From NCBI GenBank assembly GCA_036377675.1, contig DASUXY010000005.1, positions 1-42,254 on the forward strand: DNA of 42,254 nucleotides, in the 5' to 3' direction. A model generated the notes under the pieces. The model made no database searches, was not told where the DNA came from, and saw nothing but the letters and a program-made list of their open reading frames with translations. Positions 1-8,414 of this stretch are shown here, in pieces. Positions within the stretch are counted from its first letter, which is position 1. Each line of letters opens with the position of its first letter. Source of the stretch: DASUXY01 sp036377675. Its GTDB lineage: Bacteria > Bacillota > Bacilli > Bacillales > Amphibacillaceae. The translations under genes and the position numbers were made by a program.

Positions 1-752
1 ACGATAATTTCACCAGCGCGAATAATCACTGGCTCGACTTTACTAGCTGCTTCTTTTCTTGCTTCCATTGTTTTTTCAACATCAAAAAATGAATTCTCTA
101 CAACTGCAAATTCAACCAGTTCATACAGCGTCTCTTTAAAATCATCATTCAATGGAGAATATTTAATATGTTGCTTCAATTCAGCAGTCGCACTATTCAT
201 ATTTTCTGGAGTGACGCCCTTTTTGAGTACGTCAGTTAAAGCATTTATGAAGATTTCTTTTCCTTCTTCTCTTTCTTTTATAGACGTTTCAATAAGCTTT
301 AAAAAAACGCGATCATTCACATTTTCTGTTATTTCTTGGGTAAGAATTTGTTTTAATCGTTGTAGCTTTTCAGGTGTTGTCAACGGCGCAGATGAATCCT
401 TCTTACCTTTCTTCTTTTCATCTTCTAAAATCGTAACCGCTTCAAAAATTTCCTCAACATACTCAATTCTTTCGTCCGTAATCTCGCTTGAAATATCATA
501 CCGATCTTCAACTGCTTGAATCGTTTCCCGCGTTTTTCGTTCCGTTTGTTGCTCATTTTCAATCGTAATTGGAGATCGAATCGTCTTCTTTGCACTTGCA
601 AATCTCTCAATCTCGTAAGTTTCTGTAAAAACGTTATTTAAAGTGCTCAAAAAAAATAGGATGCCTAACATAGCGATAGGAATACCAATCATAAGCCATT
701 TCGACTTCACGTGAAAAATTGAAGTAATCCGTTTAAAAACTTGCGATCTCAA
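1..752 (-). CDS. pgpH: PgpH/YqfF, 7TM-HD cyclic-di-AMP phosphodiesterase (N-terminal part, cut by the window edge)
   Basis: The first 250 codons are visible; the gene continues off the left edge. The start is a TTG preceded by GTGAGGTG. After a short basic N-terminus (RSQVFKRI) there is one membrane segment at about residues 18-38 and then a long charged extracytoplasmic domain (RSPITIENEQQTERKTRE, EPVIIRAGEIIV), which is the layout of the 7TMR-HDED domain of PgpH. The seven-helix and HD catalytic parts lie outside the window, so catalytic residues cannot be checked. In the family the HD domain hydrolyses c-di-AMP to pApA. Position immediately downstream of phoH matches B. subtilis yqfF. A terminator-like hairpin separates it from phoH, so it may be reached only by readthrough or have its own promoter. 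Confidence 0.9.
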   Translation of the reverse strand, partial: MRSQVFKRITSIFHVKSKWLMIGIPIAMLGILFFLSTLNNVFTETYEIERFASAKKTIRSPITIENEQQTERKTRETIQAVEDRYDISSEITDERIEYVEEIFEAVTILEDEKKKGKKDSSAPLTTPEKLQRLKQILTQEITENVNDRVFLKLIETSIKEREEGKEIFINALTDVLKKGVTPENMNSATAELKQHIKYSPLNDDFKETLYELVEFAVVENSFFDVEKTMEARKEAASKVEPVIIRAGEII

Positions 753-786
753 TCTTTTCACCTCACATTCCTAACCGTATGAATAG

Positions 787-817
787 ATAAAAGACCCCTT
801 TTTTTCGGGTCTTTATC
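787..817 (-). terminator. Terminator-like hairpin between phoH and pgpH
   Basis: Read on the minus strand, AAAGACCC and GGGGTCTTT pair around an A-rich loop and run into TTTATCTATT. The phoH stop codon (813-815) lies inside the upstream arm. The U-run is short, so this may attenuate rather than stop transcription into pgpH. Confidence 0.5.
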
Positions 818-1790
818 TACTGTTTGAGGAATGGTTTGATTTTTCATAAGCGTCAATAATCCGTTGAACTAAGGGGTGTCTGACAACATCGGTTTGACTT
901 AAATGCACAAAGGCAATTCCGTCAACATAAGATAAAATCTTTTCTGCAACACTTAAACCTGATGTAATACCTTTCGGCAAATCAATTTGCGTCAGGTCAC
1001 CAGTAATGATCATTTTTGAGCCAAATCCCATTCTCGTCAAAAACATCTTCAACTGTTCGGGTGTAGTATTTTGAGCTTCATCTAAAATGACAAACGCATC
1101 ATCAAGTGTTCGACCGCGCATATATGCTAAAGGAGCAATTTCAATAATTTCTCTTTCGATTAATCGGCCTGTATGCTCTGCTCCAAAAACATCGTGCAAT
1201 GCATCATATAAAGGACGTAAATACGGATCTACTTTTTCTTTTAAATCTCCTGGTAAAAAGCCTAAGCTTTCGCCTGCTTCAACAGCCGGCCTTGTCAAAA
1301 TAATCCTTTTCACTAAACCATGTTTAAGAGCATGAACCGCCATGACAACAGCTAAGTAAGTTTTTCCTGTTCCGGCAGGGCCAATCCCAAAAACGAGATC
1401 ATGCGAGCGAATGGCGGATACATATTCTTTTTGACCGAGCGTTTTCACTCGGATAGGCTTTCCTTTTGCATTTTTCGTAATTTCATCTTCAAATAATGTT
1501 TCAAATTGATCAATGTTACCTTTTTTTGCTAATTCAATTGCATAAACAATATCACGTTCAGAGATGGATAATCCTTTTCTAATAACAGATAACACAGCAG
1601 TTAAAATATGTTGAACGAGTGCCGTATTTTCGGCGGAACCTGATACTCTCATATTCTCACCTCTCGTAGTGATGGATACGTGCAATTCATCCTCGATATG
1701 TTTTAAATAGCGATCGTTAATTCCGAATAGTTGTAGTGCTTCATCTTGATTTACAAGTTGTAAATCCATACGGTTTATGTTCGCTGACAT
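813..1790 (-). CDS. phoH: PhoH family ATPase (PhoH-like, YqfE position)
   Basis: 325 aa, full length for the family. An N-terminal KH-like region (about 10-75, FGINDRYLKHIEDEL) precedes the PhoH P-loop domain: Walker A GPAGTGKT at 137-144 and Walker B VILDEAQN at 234-241, followed by ITGDLTQIDLP. PhoH proteins are cytoplasmic P-loop ATPases; in Bacillales the gene sits beside pgpH and ybeY and is thought to act in RNA metabolism, although its substrate is not established. The start ATG follows AAAGGAGATGG. It lies 30 nt after yqfD and is probably cotranscribed with yqfC-yqfD. Confidence 0.95.
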   Translation of the reverse strand: MSANINRMDLQLVNQDEALQLFGINDRYLKHIEDELHVSITTRGENMRVSGSAENTALVQHILTAVLSVIRKGLSISERDIVYAIELAKKGNIDQFETLFEDEITKNAKGKPIRVKTLGQKEYVSAIRSHDLVFGIGPAGTGKTYLAVVMAVHALKHGLVKRIILTRPAVEAGESLGFLPGDLKEKVDPYLRPLYDALHDVFGAEHTGRLIEREIIEIAPLAYMRGRTLDDAFVILDEAQNTTPEQLKMFLTRMGFGSKMIITGDLTQIDLPKGITSGLSVAEKILSYVDGIAFVHLSQTDVVRHPLVQRIIDAYEKSNHSSNSR

Positions 1791-1820
1791 ACGCCATCTC
1801 CTTTATTTGCTATATCTTTT

Positions 1821-3059
1821 TTAGTCTTTTTTAGAATCGATTGTTATTGATTGGGTCTTTCCGATATTTTCCTCTACCGTAATGTATAAGGTTAATTTAA
1901 CTTTACCACGGTCGATTGTTTCATGCAAAACTTCTTCAGAAATAATCTTTGCTTCGGGTCCCAACTGTAATTGTAATTCTCGTTTAGCTTGTTCAATACC
2001 GACACGAACAGCCTCTTCTTTTGTACGTTTTTGATGATGGAACGCTTTCTCATTCACTTTAGATTCAATGATTTGTAAAGGAAGTTTCCATTTCAAAAAA
2101 AACAAAGGTTTCTCATCGTGTTCAATATACATCTCTTTAAAATGAGGCGTTTTAAACCCCCAAACGAGAACATTCAATGAACCGATGTTTACATAATATT
2201 TTTTCAGTTGTTTTCCTGTCAACCATTCATGACTTGCTTGTAAAGGAGCAGTAACGGATATTTCATACCACGTATTCGCAATAACCTCCCCTTCAGAAGC
2301 GACGAGGACTTGGTTGTCTGCTTCATTTTCCTTATCCTTTTCATCTTTTTCACCTTCCGTTTCATTATTTAAAATCCCCGAAACGAGAAGATCTCCTGGT
2401 TCAACATAGTCATTGACCCGAACTTGTGGGCGACCTTTGGAAACATACATTTTTGTAATGACACCTTTTTTCGTAGCGATTAAGTGACGGGGACCCGAAA
2501 CTTCTTCCTCTTCAACTACTCTTTTCTCAACGGCTTCTAAGAAGATGGTTGTCCCTTTTTTATGCACACCGACCCACAACAGCTCGGGAATATCTTGAAC
2601 GAGTTTTTGTTGAATTTCCCCAGGTGAATCAATCGCAAAAGCCCATGCACCAGGATGAATGCCATAGGCCGATAATTGTTCACTTATCTTTTCTTCTAAG
2701 TCTTTCGGAATTCCCTTAATCTCCACTTTCCAAATGATATTTGACAAAAAGATGACAAATAAAAGGCTCGCTATGAATGAAATATAAAGCTCTTTCCTAT
2801 CCAAAAAACGCTTAAATAGAAAAGGAAGCCCTCGTTTATGAACAATCGTAATGGTATAAGAACTCGATTGAATGAGTTGTTGTACTTGATGGAGATCTTC
2901 TCGTTTTATATTACCGATGCATTCATGCTGTGCTTTCTTTTGAATATTCCAAACGATAAATCCATCATCCGCACACCTTTGGAAAAACAACTCTGGATGT
3001 TTTCCTTTTACTAAAATCGTAACGTAACCAGACAGTAATGACCCTTGAACTTGTTTCAT
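1821..3059 (-). CDS. yqfD: Sporulation protein YqfD
   Basis: 412 aa. The frame is open for six more codons upstream, but the Shine-Dalgarno GAGGAGG lies inside that extension, so the ATG at 3059 (MKQVQGSLLSGY) is the start. An N-terminal cytoplasmic domain of about 85 residues is followed by a membrane segment (FIASLLFVIFLSNIIW) and a long extracytoplasmic domain with the EAVEKRVVEEEEVSGPRHLIA stretch broken by a charged linker (GEKDEKDKENEADN). Family knowledge: YqfD is a sigma-E-controlled mother-cell membrane protein needed for efficient spore formation, always next to YqfC. The stop of yqfC is 14 nt upstream. Biochemical function is unknown. Confidence 0.93.
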   Translation of the reverse strand: MKQVQGSLLSGYVTILVKGKHPELFFQRCADDGFIVWNIQKKAQHECIGNIKREDLHQVQQLIQSSSYTITIVHKRGLPFLFKRFLDRKELYISFIASLLFVIFLSNIIWKVEIKGIPKDLEEKISEQLSAYGIHPGAWAFAIDSPGEIQQKLVQDIPELLWVGVHKKGTTIFLEAVEKRVVEEEEVSGPRHLIATKKGVITKMYVSKGRPQVRVNDYVEPGDLLVSGILNNETEGEKDEKDKENEADNQVLVASEGEVIANTWYEISVTAPLQASHEWLTGKQLKKYYVNIGSLNVLVWGFKTPHFKEMYIEHDEKPLFFLKWKLPLQIIESKVNEKAFHHQKRTKEEAVRVGIEQAKRELQLQLGPEAKIISEEVLHETIDRGKVKLTLYITVEENIGKTQSITIDSKKD

Positions 3060-3073
3060 TTTATCCTCCTCAG

Positions 3074-3364
3074 TCAAACGGATTCATTAGAAATGAGCTT
3101 CACTTCATGAATGGTTCCTTCCAATAAAATTTCTTCGGGTAACATCATTTTTAATACAAATGATTTCCCAGTAATTTGAATGAAGCCTTTCATTGATTTT
3201 AGTTTAAGTTCAGTATCGGTAAAGACGACTATTCCTTGATGGTTTTCGATATAAATATGCAGTTGACCGATGATTGTAATCCGAGGAATTTCAAGTACTG
3301 CATCTGAAGGAAGTGCAAAACTTTTTGTTAACCATGGAAGGATTCGTTGTTGCCACTTTTTCAC
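3074..3364 (-). CDS. yqfC: Sporulation protein YqfC
   Basis: 96 aa, YabP/YqfC family. The start is GTG at 3364, preceded by GAGAGGAGG; the ATG two bases upstream is out of frame. The body is beta-rich (EIPRITIIGQLHIYIENHQGIVVFTD, KGFIQITGKSFVLKMMLPEEILLEG), as in YabP and YqfC. YqfC and YqfD form a mother-cell two-gene sporulation unit in Bacilli, and the arrangement here, 14 nt apart and followed by phoH, is standard. A sigma-E-like promoter lies about 25 nt upstream. No catalytic motif is visible and the molecular role is unknown. Confidence 0.92.
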   Translation of the reverse strand: MKKWQQRILPWLTKSFALPSDAVLEIPRITIIGQLHIYIENHQGIVVFTDTELKLKSMKGFIQITGKSFVLKMMLPEEILLEGTIHEVKLISNESV

Positions 3365-3388
3365 ATTTGCAGCCTCCTCTCACATCCA

Positions 3389-3416
3389 TATTTATGAATC
3401 AACAGATTGAATAAGA
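3389..3416 (-). promoter_or_regulatory. Candidate sigma-E promoter of yqfCD
   Basis: On the minus strand, TCTTATT (3416-3410) and CATAAATA (3396-3389) are separated by 13 nt, close to the sigma-E pattern KMATATT / CATACANT. The yqfC family is known to be sigma-E dependent, which makes the site plausible. The match is imperfect in both boxes. Confidence 0.4.
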
Positions 3417-3420
3417 ACAG

Positions 3421-3464
3421 AAAAAAAGCCGAATGATGGACTTTTTATAAGAACCATCATTCGG
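3421..3464 (-). terminator. Rho-independent terminator of the nfeD-floA-yqfB operon
   Basis: On the minus strand CCGAATGATGG pairs with CCATCATTCGG (11 bp, perfect) and is followed by CTTTTTTT. It sits 9 nt after the stop of the 219-aa gene and upstream of the yqfC promoter, so it separates the stress operon from the sporulation operon. Confidence 0.9.
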
Positions 3465-3472
3465 GAAATTGA

Positions 3473-4132
3473 TTAAAACTTTTTAGAAATCGCTTTTTTC
3501 TTTTTATAATTTACCCGTTCAGTTATAACACTTTCATATGGCTTTCGTGCTCTTGGAGGGCCTAATATTTCCGCCATAATAATGCCGTTGATCCATTCCT
3601 TTTTCTCTAAATTACGTTGGAGCTGTTTTTTAAGTTTTTTCCGACGCTCTTTTAACGTATTTTTAGACGACTCCCCTTCGTGTAGACGAAGACCATATTT
3701 AGAAATGTCTGATATAGGGCTGTTTTCTCCTAACTGTTCATTCATTTGCGCTGTCGTTGTTTTCATCTGCTCAGCCAACCGATCGATTTGTTGCTGCCTT
3801 TGCTCTTCAGTGGAAAATCCTTCGTTAACTTCGCTTGCATGACTAATTTCTTCTAGCTGTTTCGACTCATTTGTATGATTATTCGATGATGCCATGGCAA
3901 CTTCTTGCTCCGGCTTCTCTTTTTGTCTTTCCTCGCTAAACATATCTCCTAACGATTCAAAAACATCTTCTAAAGAGGGGGCTAGAGAAGTATCCGGTTT
4001 ATTGTTCTCTTTCTCACGCTTTTCTTCATGTTGATCAGATGGGGTCTGATTAGAGATATATTTATAAACTACTCCACCAATAATAATAAGTATGAATAAG
4101 TTTTCAAAAATAAAATCAATGAGTGTATCCAT
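3473..4132 (-). CDS. Membrane-anchored, charged protein at the yqfB position of the floA operon
   Basis: 219 aa, function unknown. One N-terminal membrane segment (FIFENLFILIIIGGVVYKYI, about 8-25) is followed by a long, low-complexity, Glu/Gln-rich and probably coiled-coil stretch (residues 35-135) and a basic C-terminal block. The recognisable conserved part is WINGIIMAEILGPPRARKPY at about 181-200, after a Lys/Arg-rich helix (KERRKKLKKQLQRNLEKKE). The start follows a GGAGG sequence. It lies 33 nt after floA and ends in the operon terminator, so it takes the place of yqfB, a sigma-W operon member in B. subtilis. From topology and context I infer a membrane-associated partner of the flotillin/NfeD pair; no enzymatic motif is visible. 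Confidence 0.7.
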   Translation of the reverse strand: MDTLIDFIFENLFILIIIGGVVYKYISNQTPSDQHEEKREKENNKPDTSLAPSLEDVFESLGDMFSEERQKEKPEQEVAMASSNNHTNESKQLEEISHASEVNEGFSTEEQRQQQIDRLAEQMKTTTAQMNEQLGENSPISDISKYGLRLHEGESSKNTLKERRKKLKKQLQRNLEKKEWINGIIMAEILGPPRARKPYESVITERVNYKKKKAISKKF

Positions 4133-4165
4133 GAAAGGCCTCCTTTATGTGGATTTCACCCGCGT

Positions 4166-5158
4166 TTACTGTTCCTGATCCTCATGATCTTCTTTCGTTA
4201 GCCTTCCAATCGTATCACGCATACTTGTGTCTGCATCAATATTTTTATAATTCATATAATCCATTACACCTAAATTTCCGCTTCGCAGCGCTTCTGCGAG
4301 TGATCTTGGAACATCTGCTTCAGCTTCCACAACTTGTGCACGCATCTCTTGCACTCTAGCGACCATTTCTTGCTCTTTGGCGACCGCCATTGCACGGCGT
4401 TCTTCCGCTTTTGCTTGAGCGATATTTTTATCTGCTTCCGCCTGGTCTGTTTGTAAAATAGCACCGATGTTTTTACCGATATCAACATCTGCAATATCGA
4501 TTGACAAAATCTCAAAAGCCGTACCCGCGTCAAGACCTTTAGCAAGAACAGTATGCGAAATCGAGTCTGGATTTTCTAACACTTGTTTATGTGAATCAGA
4601 GCTACCAATCGTACTTACAACACCTTCACCGACACGTGCAATAACGGTTTCCTCTCCTGCACCACCGACGAGACGATCGATGTTTGCCCGCACAGTAATA
4701 CGGGCTAGAGCCTTCACTTCAATACCATCCATCGCAATTCCGGCAATAAATGGTGTTTCAATGACTCGTGGATTAACACTCATTTGCACAGCTTCAAGAA
4801 CATCTCGACCAGCGAGATCGATTGCAGCTGCCCGCTCAAATGTTAGTTCCATATTTGCTCGATGGGCTGCGATTAATGCATTGACAACTCGATCGACATT
4901 CCCACCTGCTAAATAGTGGCTTTCTAATTGATTTGTTTCAACATTTAATCCCGCTTTATGTGCTTTAATTAACGGATTGATCACCCGACTCGGTATGACA
5001 CGACGTAACCGCATCCCGACGAGTGTAAATATTCCAACACGTACTCCGGCTGCTAAGGCACTGATCCATAGCATAACCGGTATAAATGTAAACAAGATAG
5101 CCACAGCAATCAAAATAATTACGATAATAATGATGGGCATAAGTTCCACTAATTCCAT
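4166..5158 (-). CDS. floA: Flotillin-like protein FloA
   Basis: 330 aa, the usual length for FloA (B. subtilis YqfA). An N-terminal hydrophobic hairpin (about 7-30, IIIIVIILIAVAILFTFIPVMLW) anchors the protein; it is followed by a PHB/SPFH-like domain (RRVIPSRVINPLIKAHKAGL, GGAGEETVIARVGEGVVSTIG) and a C-terminal Ala/Glu-rich coiled coil (QAEADKNIAQAKAEERRAMA). FloA scaffolds functional membrane microdomains. The start follows AGGAGGT. It is 38 nt downstream of nfeD, and the pairing of NfeD and flotillin is conserved across bacteria. The sigma-W-like promoter upstream of nfeD probably drives both. Confidence 0.96.
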   Translation of the reverse strand: MELVELMPIIIIVIILIAVAILFTFIPVMLWISALAAGVRVGIFTLVGMRLRRVIPSRVINPLIKAHKAGLNVETNQLESHYLAGGNVDRVVNALIAAHRANMELTFERAAAIDLAGRDVLEAVQMSVNPRVIETPFIAGIAMDGIEVKALARITVRANIDRLVGGAGEETVIARVGEGVVSTIGSSDSHKQVLENPDSISHTVLAKGLDAGTAFEILSIDIADVDIGKNIGAILQTDQAEADKNIAQAKAEERRAMAVAKEQEMVARVQEMRAQVVEAEADVPRSLAEALRSGNLGVMDYMNYKNIDADTSMRDTIGRLTKEDHEDQEQ

Positions 5159-5196
5159 TTTCGTACCTCCTATTGATATTAATTATAATTTGTTCT

Positions 5197-6543
5197 TTAT
5201 TCCTTTTTTAATTCACGTACGACAATCCGGCTCCCTTCTACTTTCACAACTTTCACCGGCTCATTCGCTTCGACAAAGTTTCCTTCTGAAATAACGTCAA
5301 GGCGTTCACCGTCGAACAAAGCAGTTCCCGATGGTCTTAATGGAGTTACTGTTGCTCCTTCGACGCCGATTAATTCTAAGCGATTTTTACTAGACACGTA
5401 TCCAAGTTCACTTGTCGTGCGGTCTGTCAAAATTAAATGACGAAACAACCCCCTTTCTGTTCCAATAAATTTAAATAAAATAACAGATGCAATCATGGAG
5501 ACAAGAAAGGCGATTCCAATACTTAAAGACATATGACCGATATTAGCACCTGATATAAATAATGAACCTAAAACAGCACCTGCACCTATTAAACCGATGA
5601 TTCCACCAGCAACAAAAAACTCAGTAATGATTAAAGCAATTCCTACAATGAGTAATAATATAGCTTCCATTCCCGCAAGTCCAGCGACGACATGACCATA
5701 GAAAAATAATAATAATGAAATTAATCCCATCGTTCCTGGTACTCCAAAACCCGGTGAATATAATTCAACAATTAATCCTAAACTTGCTACCGAGAGAAGA
5801 ATAGGAACAACGACAGGATGCGTTAGAAAACTTGCAATATTTTCTGCAAGGGAGGGTTCGGTTTCAATGATTGTTGCTTGAGATAAGCCAAGTTCAGATA
5901 ACAATTCTGTTCGATGAGAAACGATGCCTTCTGCATAACCAACTTCTACCGCAGTTCTCGGGTAAAGTGTTAAAAACTTTCCTTTTCCAGCATCATACTG
6001 TGGTAAATCAATATCCGGATCTGCCATGGCAGCAGCATATAGAGGATCTCTACCCTTTGACTCTGCAGCACTTTTCATCTCAGCAATCCAGGCAGATTGT
6101 GCTTTTTTATCCGCAGCTGATCCATCTGATTGAATGACACCACTTGCCCCCATCGTAGCATGTGATTTCATATAAATCGTATCCGTATTTAACGCTATGT
6201 AAGATCCTGCTGACAATGCTTCATTTACGATAAACGAAGTCGTCGGTATGTCAAGTTCTTGTAAGATTTTAGCGATTTGTCCAGCAGCATCTACCCGACC
6301 TCCCGGTGTATCAATTTCAAAAATGATATGATCGACATCTTCTTCAATAGCTTCTTTCGTTATTCGTGACAAAAATGCTTCTAAACCACGTTCTACTTCA
6401 TTTTCAACAGGAACGACATATACTAGCTTTCCATGTCCTTTTTCTTTTTGAGCATGCGCCGTAGTCCAGTCATCCGAAAAAATAAAAAAAAGACATAAAA
6501 ACAATCCCATCATTACGAAAAAAAGACTTCTTCTATGTAACAT
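5197..6543 (-). CDS. nfeD: NfeD family protein with ClpP-like protease domain (YqeZ)
   Basis: 448 aa. A signal peptide (residues 1-31, ending TTAHA before QKEKGHG) precedes a ClpP-class serine protease-like domain (VYVVPVENEVERGLEAFLSR, FEIDTPGGRVDAAGQI, EALSAGSYIAL with the likely nucleophile Ser), four or five membrane segments (about 235-365) and a C-terminal NfeD OB-fold domain (LIGVEGATVTPLRPSGTALFDGER). The frame stays open to 6606, but the sigma-W-like promoter lies inside that extension and AGGGGGTGG sits just before the ATG at 6543, so the start is 6543. NfeD proteins are flotillin partners. In B. subtilis yqeZ-floA-yqfB belong to the sigma-W cell-envelope stress regulon. Confidence 0.93.
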   Translation of the reverse strand: MLHRRSLFFVMMGLFLCLFFIFSDDWTTAHAQKEKGHGKLVYVVPVENEVERGLEAFLSRITKEAIEEDVDHIIFEIDTPGGRVDAAGQIAKILQELDIPTTSFIVNEALSAGSYIALNTDTIYMKSHATMGASGVIQSDGSAADKKAQSAWIAEMKSAAESKGRDPLYAAAMADPDIDLPQYDAGKGKFLTLYPRTAVEVGYAEGIVSHRTELLSELGLSQATIIETEPSLAENIASFLTHPVVVPILLSVASLGLIVELYSPGFGVPGTMGLISLLLFFYGHVVAGLAGMEAILLLIVGIALIITEFFVAGGIIGLIGAGAVLGSLFISGANIGHMSLSIGIAFLVSMIASVILFKFIGTERGLFRHLILTDRTTSELGYVSSKNRLELIGVEGATVTPLRPSGTALFDGERLDVISEGNFVEANEPVKVVKVEGSRIVVRELKKE

Positions 6544-6575
6544 AATACCACCCCCTATCACCGACCTATATTTCA

Positions 6576-6602
6576 TACGCACATCGGTTATAAAAAGTTT
6601 CA
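6576..6602 (-). promoter_or_regulatory. Sigma-W-like promoter of nfeD-floA
   Basis: On the minus strand, TGAAAC (6602-6597) and CGTA (6579-6576) are separated by 17 nt; the sigma-W pattern is TGAAAC-N16-CGTA. It ends 33 nt before the nfeD start. The B. subtilis homologous operon is sigma-W dependent. The extra base in the spacer is the only departure. Confidence 0.7.
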
Positions 6603-7179
6603 TCATTTAATTATAAAGTGAAACCCCTGATCTATTCATCATTCAGCGAAAAAACTTTTCCTAAGCAATTGATTAAGTCTACATGAGTAGGTTACCATAA
6701 CGTTTAGCGTACGTTCATTGCATTGCCAATGCTAGTCTAACCAGTGGAGTTATCCGTAAGCATATATGTATGGCTGAAGACTAATGGATGATGAAAGGTG
6801 ATTATACAATAGATGTTACCATAAAAGAAGCAGGCACGATATACTATTTTAAACGGAATTGCTTTTTATCTCTCTTCCCGCTCACCTGATGTTCCAGAAA
6901 AAAATCCTTGTCGTCTGACAAGGATTTTTTTACGTATATGTTTCAGGTTGCTTGATTCGTATAATGTCTACTGTTTCGTTTAGCATGATGACAAACTTAA
7001 AGTCTAACTGAAGATGCATTCTGTTCATCGACACATCCAGCCGAAGTCATTTCCTGGAGGGAAACTGTTTACTTTATTTGCTGTATAAACCTGTTCGATA
7101 AACCCGATGTGAATCGTTTAAACAGTATTCAATCATGCTTATGATTCAGCTGGATTTGGCAACATAAAAACTTTTTTTA
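6603..7179. other. 577-nt stretch without a recognisable gene (yqeY position)
   Basis: Between rpsU and nfeD, where B. subtilis has yqeY (about 150 codons), no frame of meaningful length exists on either strand. The stretch holds a terminator (6898-6932) and a small 13-nt dyad GCATTGCCAATGC at 6719-6731. The longest minus-strand frame near rpsU (about 32 codons, 7032-6934, MNRMHLQLDFKFVIMLNETV...) has no clear Shine-Dalgarno sequence. I do not recognise any YqeY remnant. Confidence 0.6.
6898..6932 (-). terminator. Rho-independent terminator downstream of rpsU
   Basis: AAAAATCCTTGTC and GACAAGGATTTTT pair perfectly around GTCT, with A/T runs on both sides, so it would work in both directions. 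It lies 248 nt beyond the rpsU stop and is the first strong stop signal for rpsU transcripts. Confidence 0.85.
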
Positions 7180-7353
7180 TTATCTTCGTTTCCTAGCAGC
7201 TTCAGACTTCTTTTTCCGACGAACACTAGGTTTCACATAGTATTCCCGCTTGCGATATTCAGATAATGTACCACTTTTTGATACATTACGCTTAAAGCGT
7301 CGAAGAGCATCCTCAATAGACTCGTTTTTACGAATGCGAGTTACGTTTGACAT
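7180..7353 (-). CDS. rpsU: 30S ribosomal protein S21
   Basis: 57 aa, full length. The sequence begins MSNVTRIRKNESIEDALRRF and ends RRKKKSEAARKRR, typical of bS21. The start ATG follows GGAGGGAGGG. S21 is a small-subunit protein near the anti-Shine-Dalgarno platform and acts during initiation. It has its own strong sigma-A promoter about 70 nt upstream. In B. subtilis rpsU is followed by yqeY; here a non-coding stretch follows. Confidence 0.97.
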   Translation of the reverse strand: MSNVTRIRKNESIEDALRRFKRNVSKSGTLSEYRKREYYVKPSVRRKKKSEAARKRR

Positions 7354-7424
7354 GCTAATTTCCCTCCCTCCGAAGCATCAAAGAACATTTCATTGAATCA
7401 TGTAAGATGCAAAGACCTTTGTTT

Positions 7425-7453
7425 ATTATAATATAACCATTCTATGTGGTCAA
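7425..7453 (-). promoter_or_regulatory. Sigma-A promoter of rpsU
   Basis: On the minus strand TTGACC (7453-7448) and a perfect TATAAT (7430-7425) are separated by 17 nt. This leaves a leader of about 65 nt before the rpsU ATG at 7353. It is among the best consensus promoters in the window, as expected for a ribosomal protein gene. Confidence 0.85.
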
Positions 7454-7539
7454 CTGAACATTTAACCGTCTTGTAGTTGCTCTTACATACGAACATCAAT
7501 CCATTCATTCCTTCGTATACTTTTCAACGAAAACGTCAT

Positions 7540-8196
7540 TTAAAATTGCCCTTTTACAATAGCAACTCCAGAGCTAGCACCGATTCTTGTAGCACCAGCT
7601 TCTATAAAGTCCTTAGCATCTGTATCGCTCCGAATTCCACCTGAAGCTTTTACACCCAGTTCATCTCCAACTGTTTTACGCATAAGTTGGACATCTGCAA
7701 TCGTTGCACCCCCACCTAAAAAACCAGTTGATGTCTTTACGAAGTCTGCACCTGCTTTTTTAGCAAGTTGACACGCACGAATCTTCTCCTCTTCAGACAA
7801 CAATGAAGTTTCGATAATTACTTTAGTTAGAGCTTTACCTTTCGCTACTGCAACTACTTGTTGAATATCTTGATAAACATATTCATCATCATTTGCCTTC
7901 AACGCACCGATATGAATGACCATATCTACTTCCTGAGCCCCATGTTCAATCGCCTGCTTCGTTTCAAACACCTTCACTTCCGTAGTCGTTGCCCCTAAAG
8001 GAAATCCGATTACCGTACATACGTTTACAGGTGTTTCTTTCAAGCGTTCGTAGCAAAAAGAAACCCAAGATGGTTGGACACATACCGAAGAAAATTGATA
8101 TTGTTTTGCTTCAGCGGTAAGTTGTTCAAAATCTTCTTTTGTTGCTTCTTGTTTTAATAATGTATGATCAATATATGTTGCAAGTTTTTTATTCAT
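7540..8196 (-). CDS. deoC: Deoxyribose-phosphate aldolase
   Basis: 218 aa, full length for bacterial class I DERA. It opens with IDHTLLKQEATKEDFEQL, contains the central GAQEVDMVIHIGALKAND segment, the Schiff-base lysine in ADFVKTSTGF and the second active-site lysine in VKASGGIRS. The enzyme splits 2-deoxy-D-ribose 5-phosphate into acetaldehyde and glyceraldehyde 3-phosphate in deoxynucleoside catabolism. The start ATG follows GAAAGGAAGG. No other deo gene is adjacent. It lies between rpsU and the tryptophanase-like gene, which ends in its own terminator, so deoC is probably transcribed from within 8197-8414. Confidence 0.96.
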   Translation of the reverse strand: MNKKLATYIDHTLLKQEATKEDFEQLTAEAKQYQFSSVCVQPSWVSFCYERLKETPVNVCTVIGFPLGATTTEVKVFETKQAIEHGAQEVDMVIHIGALKANDDEYVYQDIQQVVAVAKGKALTKVIIETSLLSEEEKIRACQLAKKAGADFVKTSTGFLGGGATIADVQLMRKTVGDELGVKASGGIRSDTDAKDFIEAGATRIGASSGVAIVKGQF

Positions 8197-8414
8197 GACG
8201 ACCTTCCTTTCTTTAATGAAATACGCTCCTTTTAGATTAGCATTCCTGTCTATAAAAATCTATGTCCGATTGCCTTGAAGTTCTAAACGCTCATAAACAA
8301 AACCAAAAGTATCAATTACAACCCGCTGAAACGGCGTTATCAATAAATACGTTGCGAGATGGCTAAACATATACGTGTGAAAATGAATCATAAAAACGGC
8401 ATCGATAGCAAACG

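Noticed and set aside
6603..7179. Decayed yqeY
   Set aside because: Short translations of both strands showed no stretch resembling YqeY, so I do not call a pseudogene.
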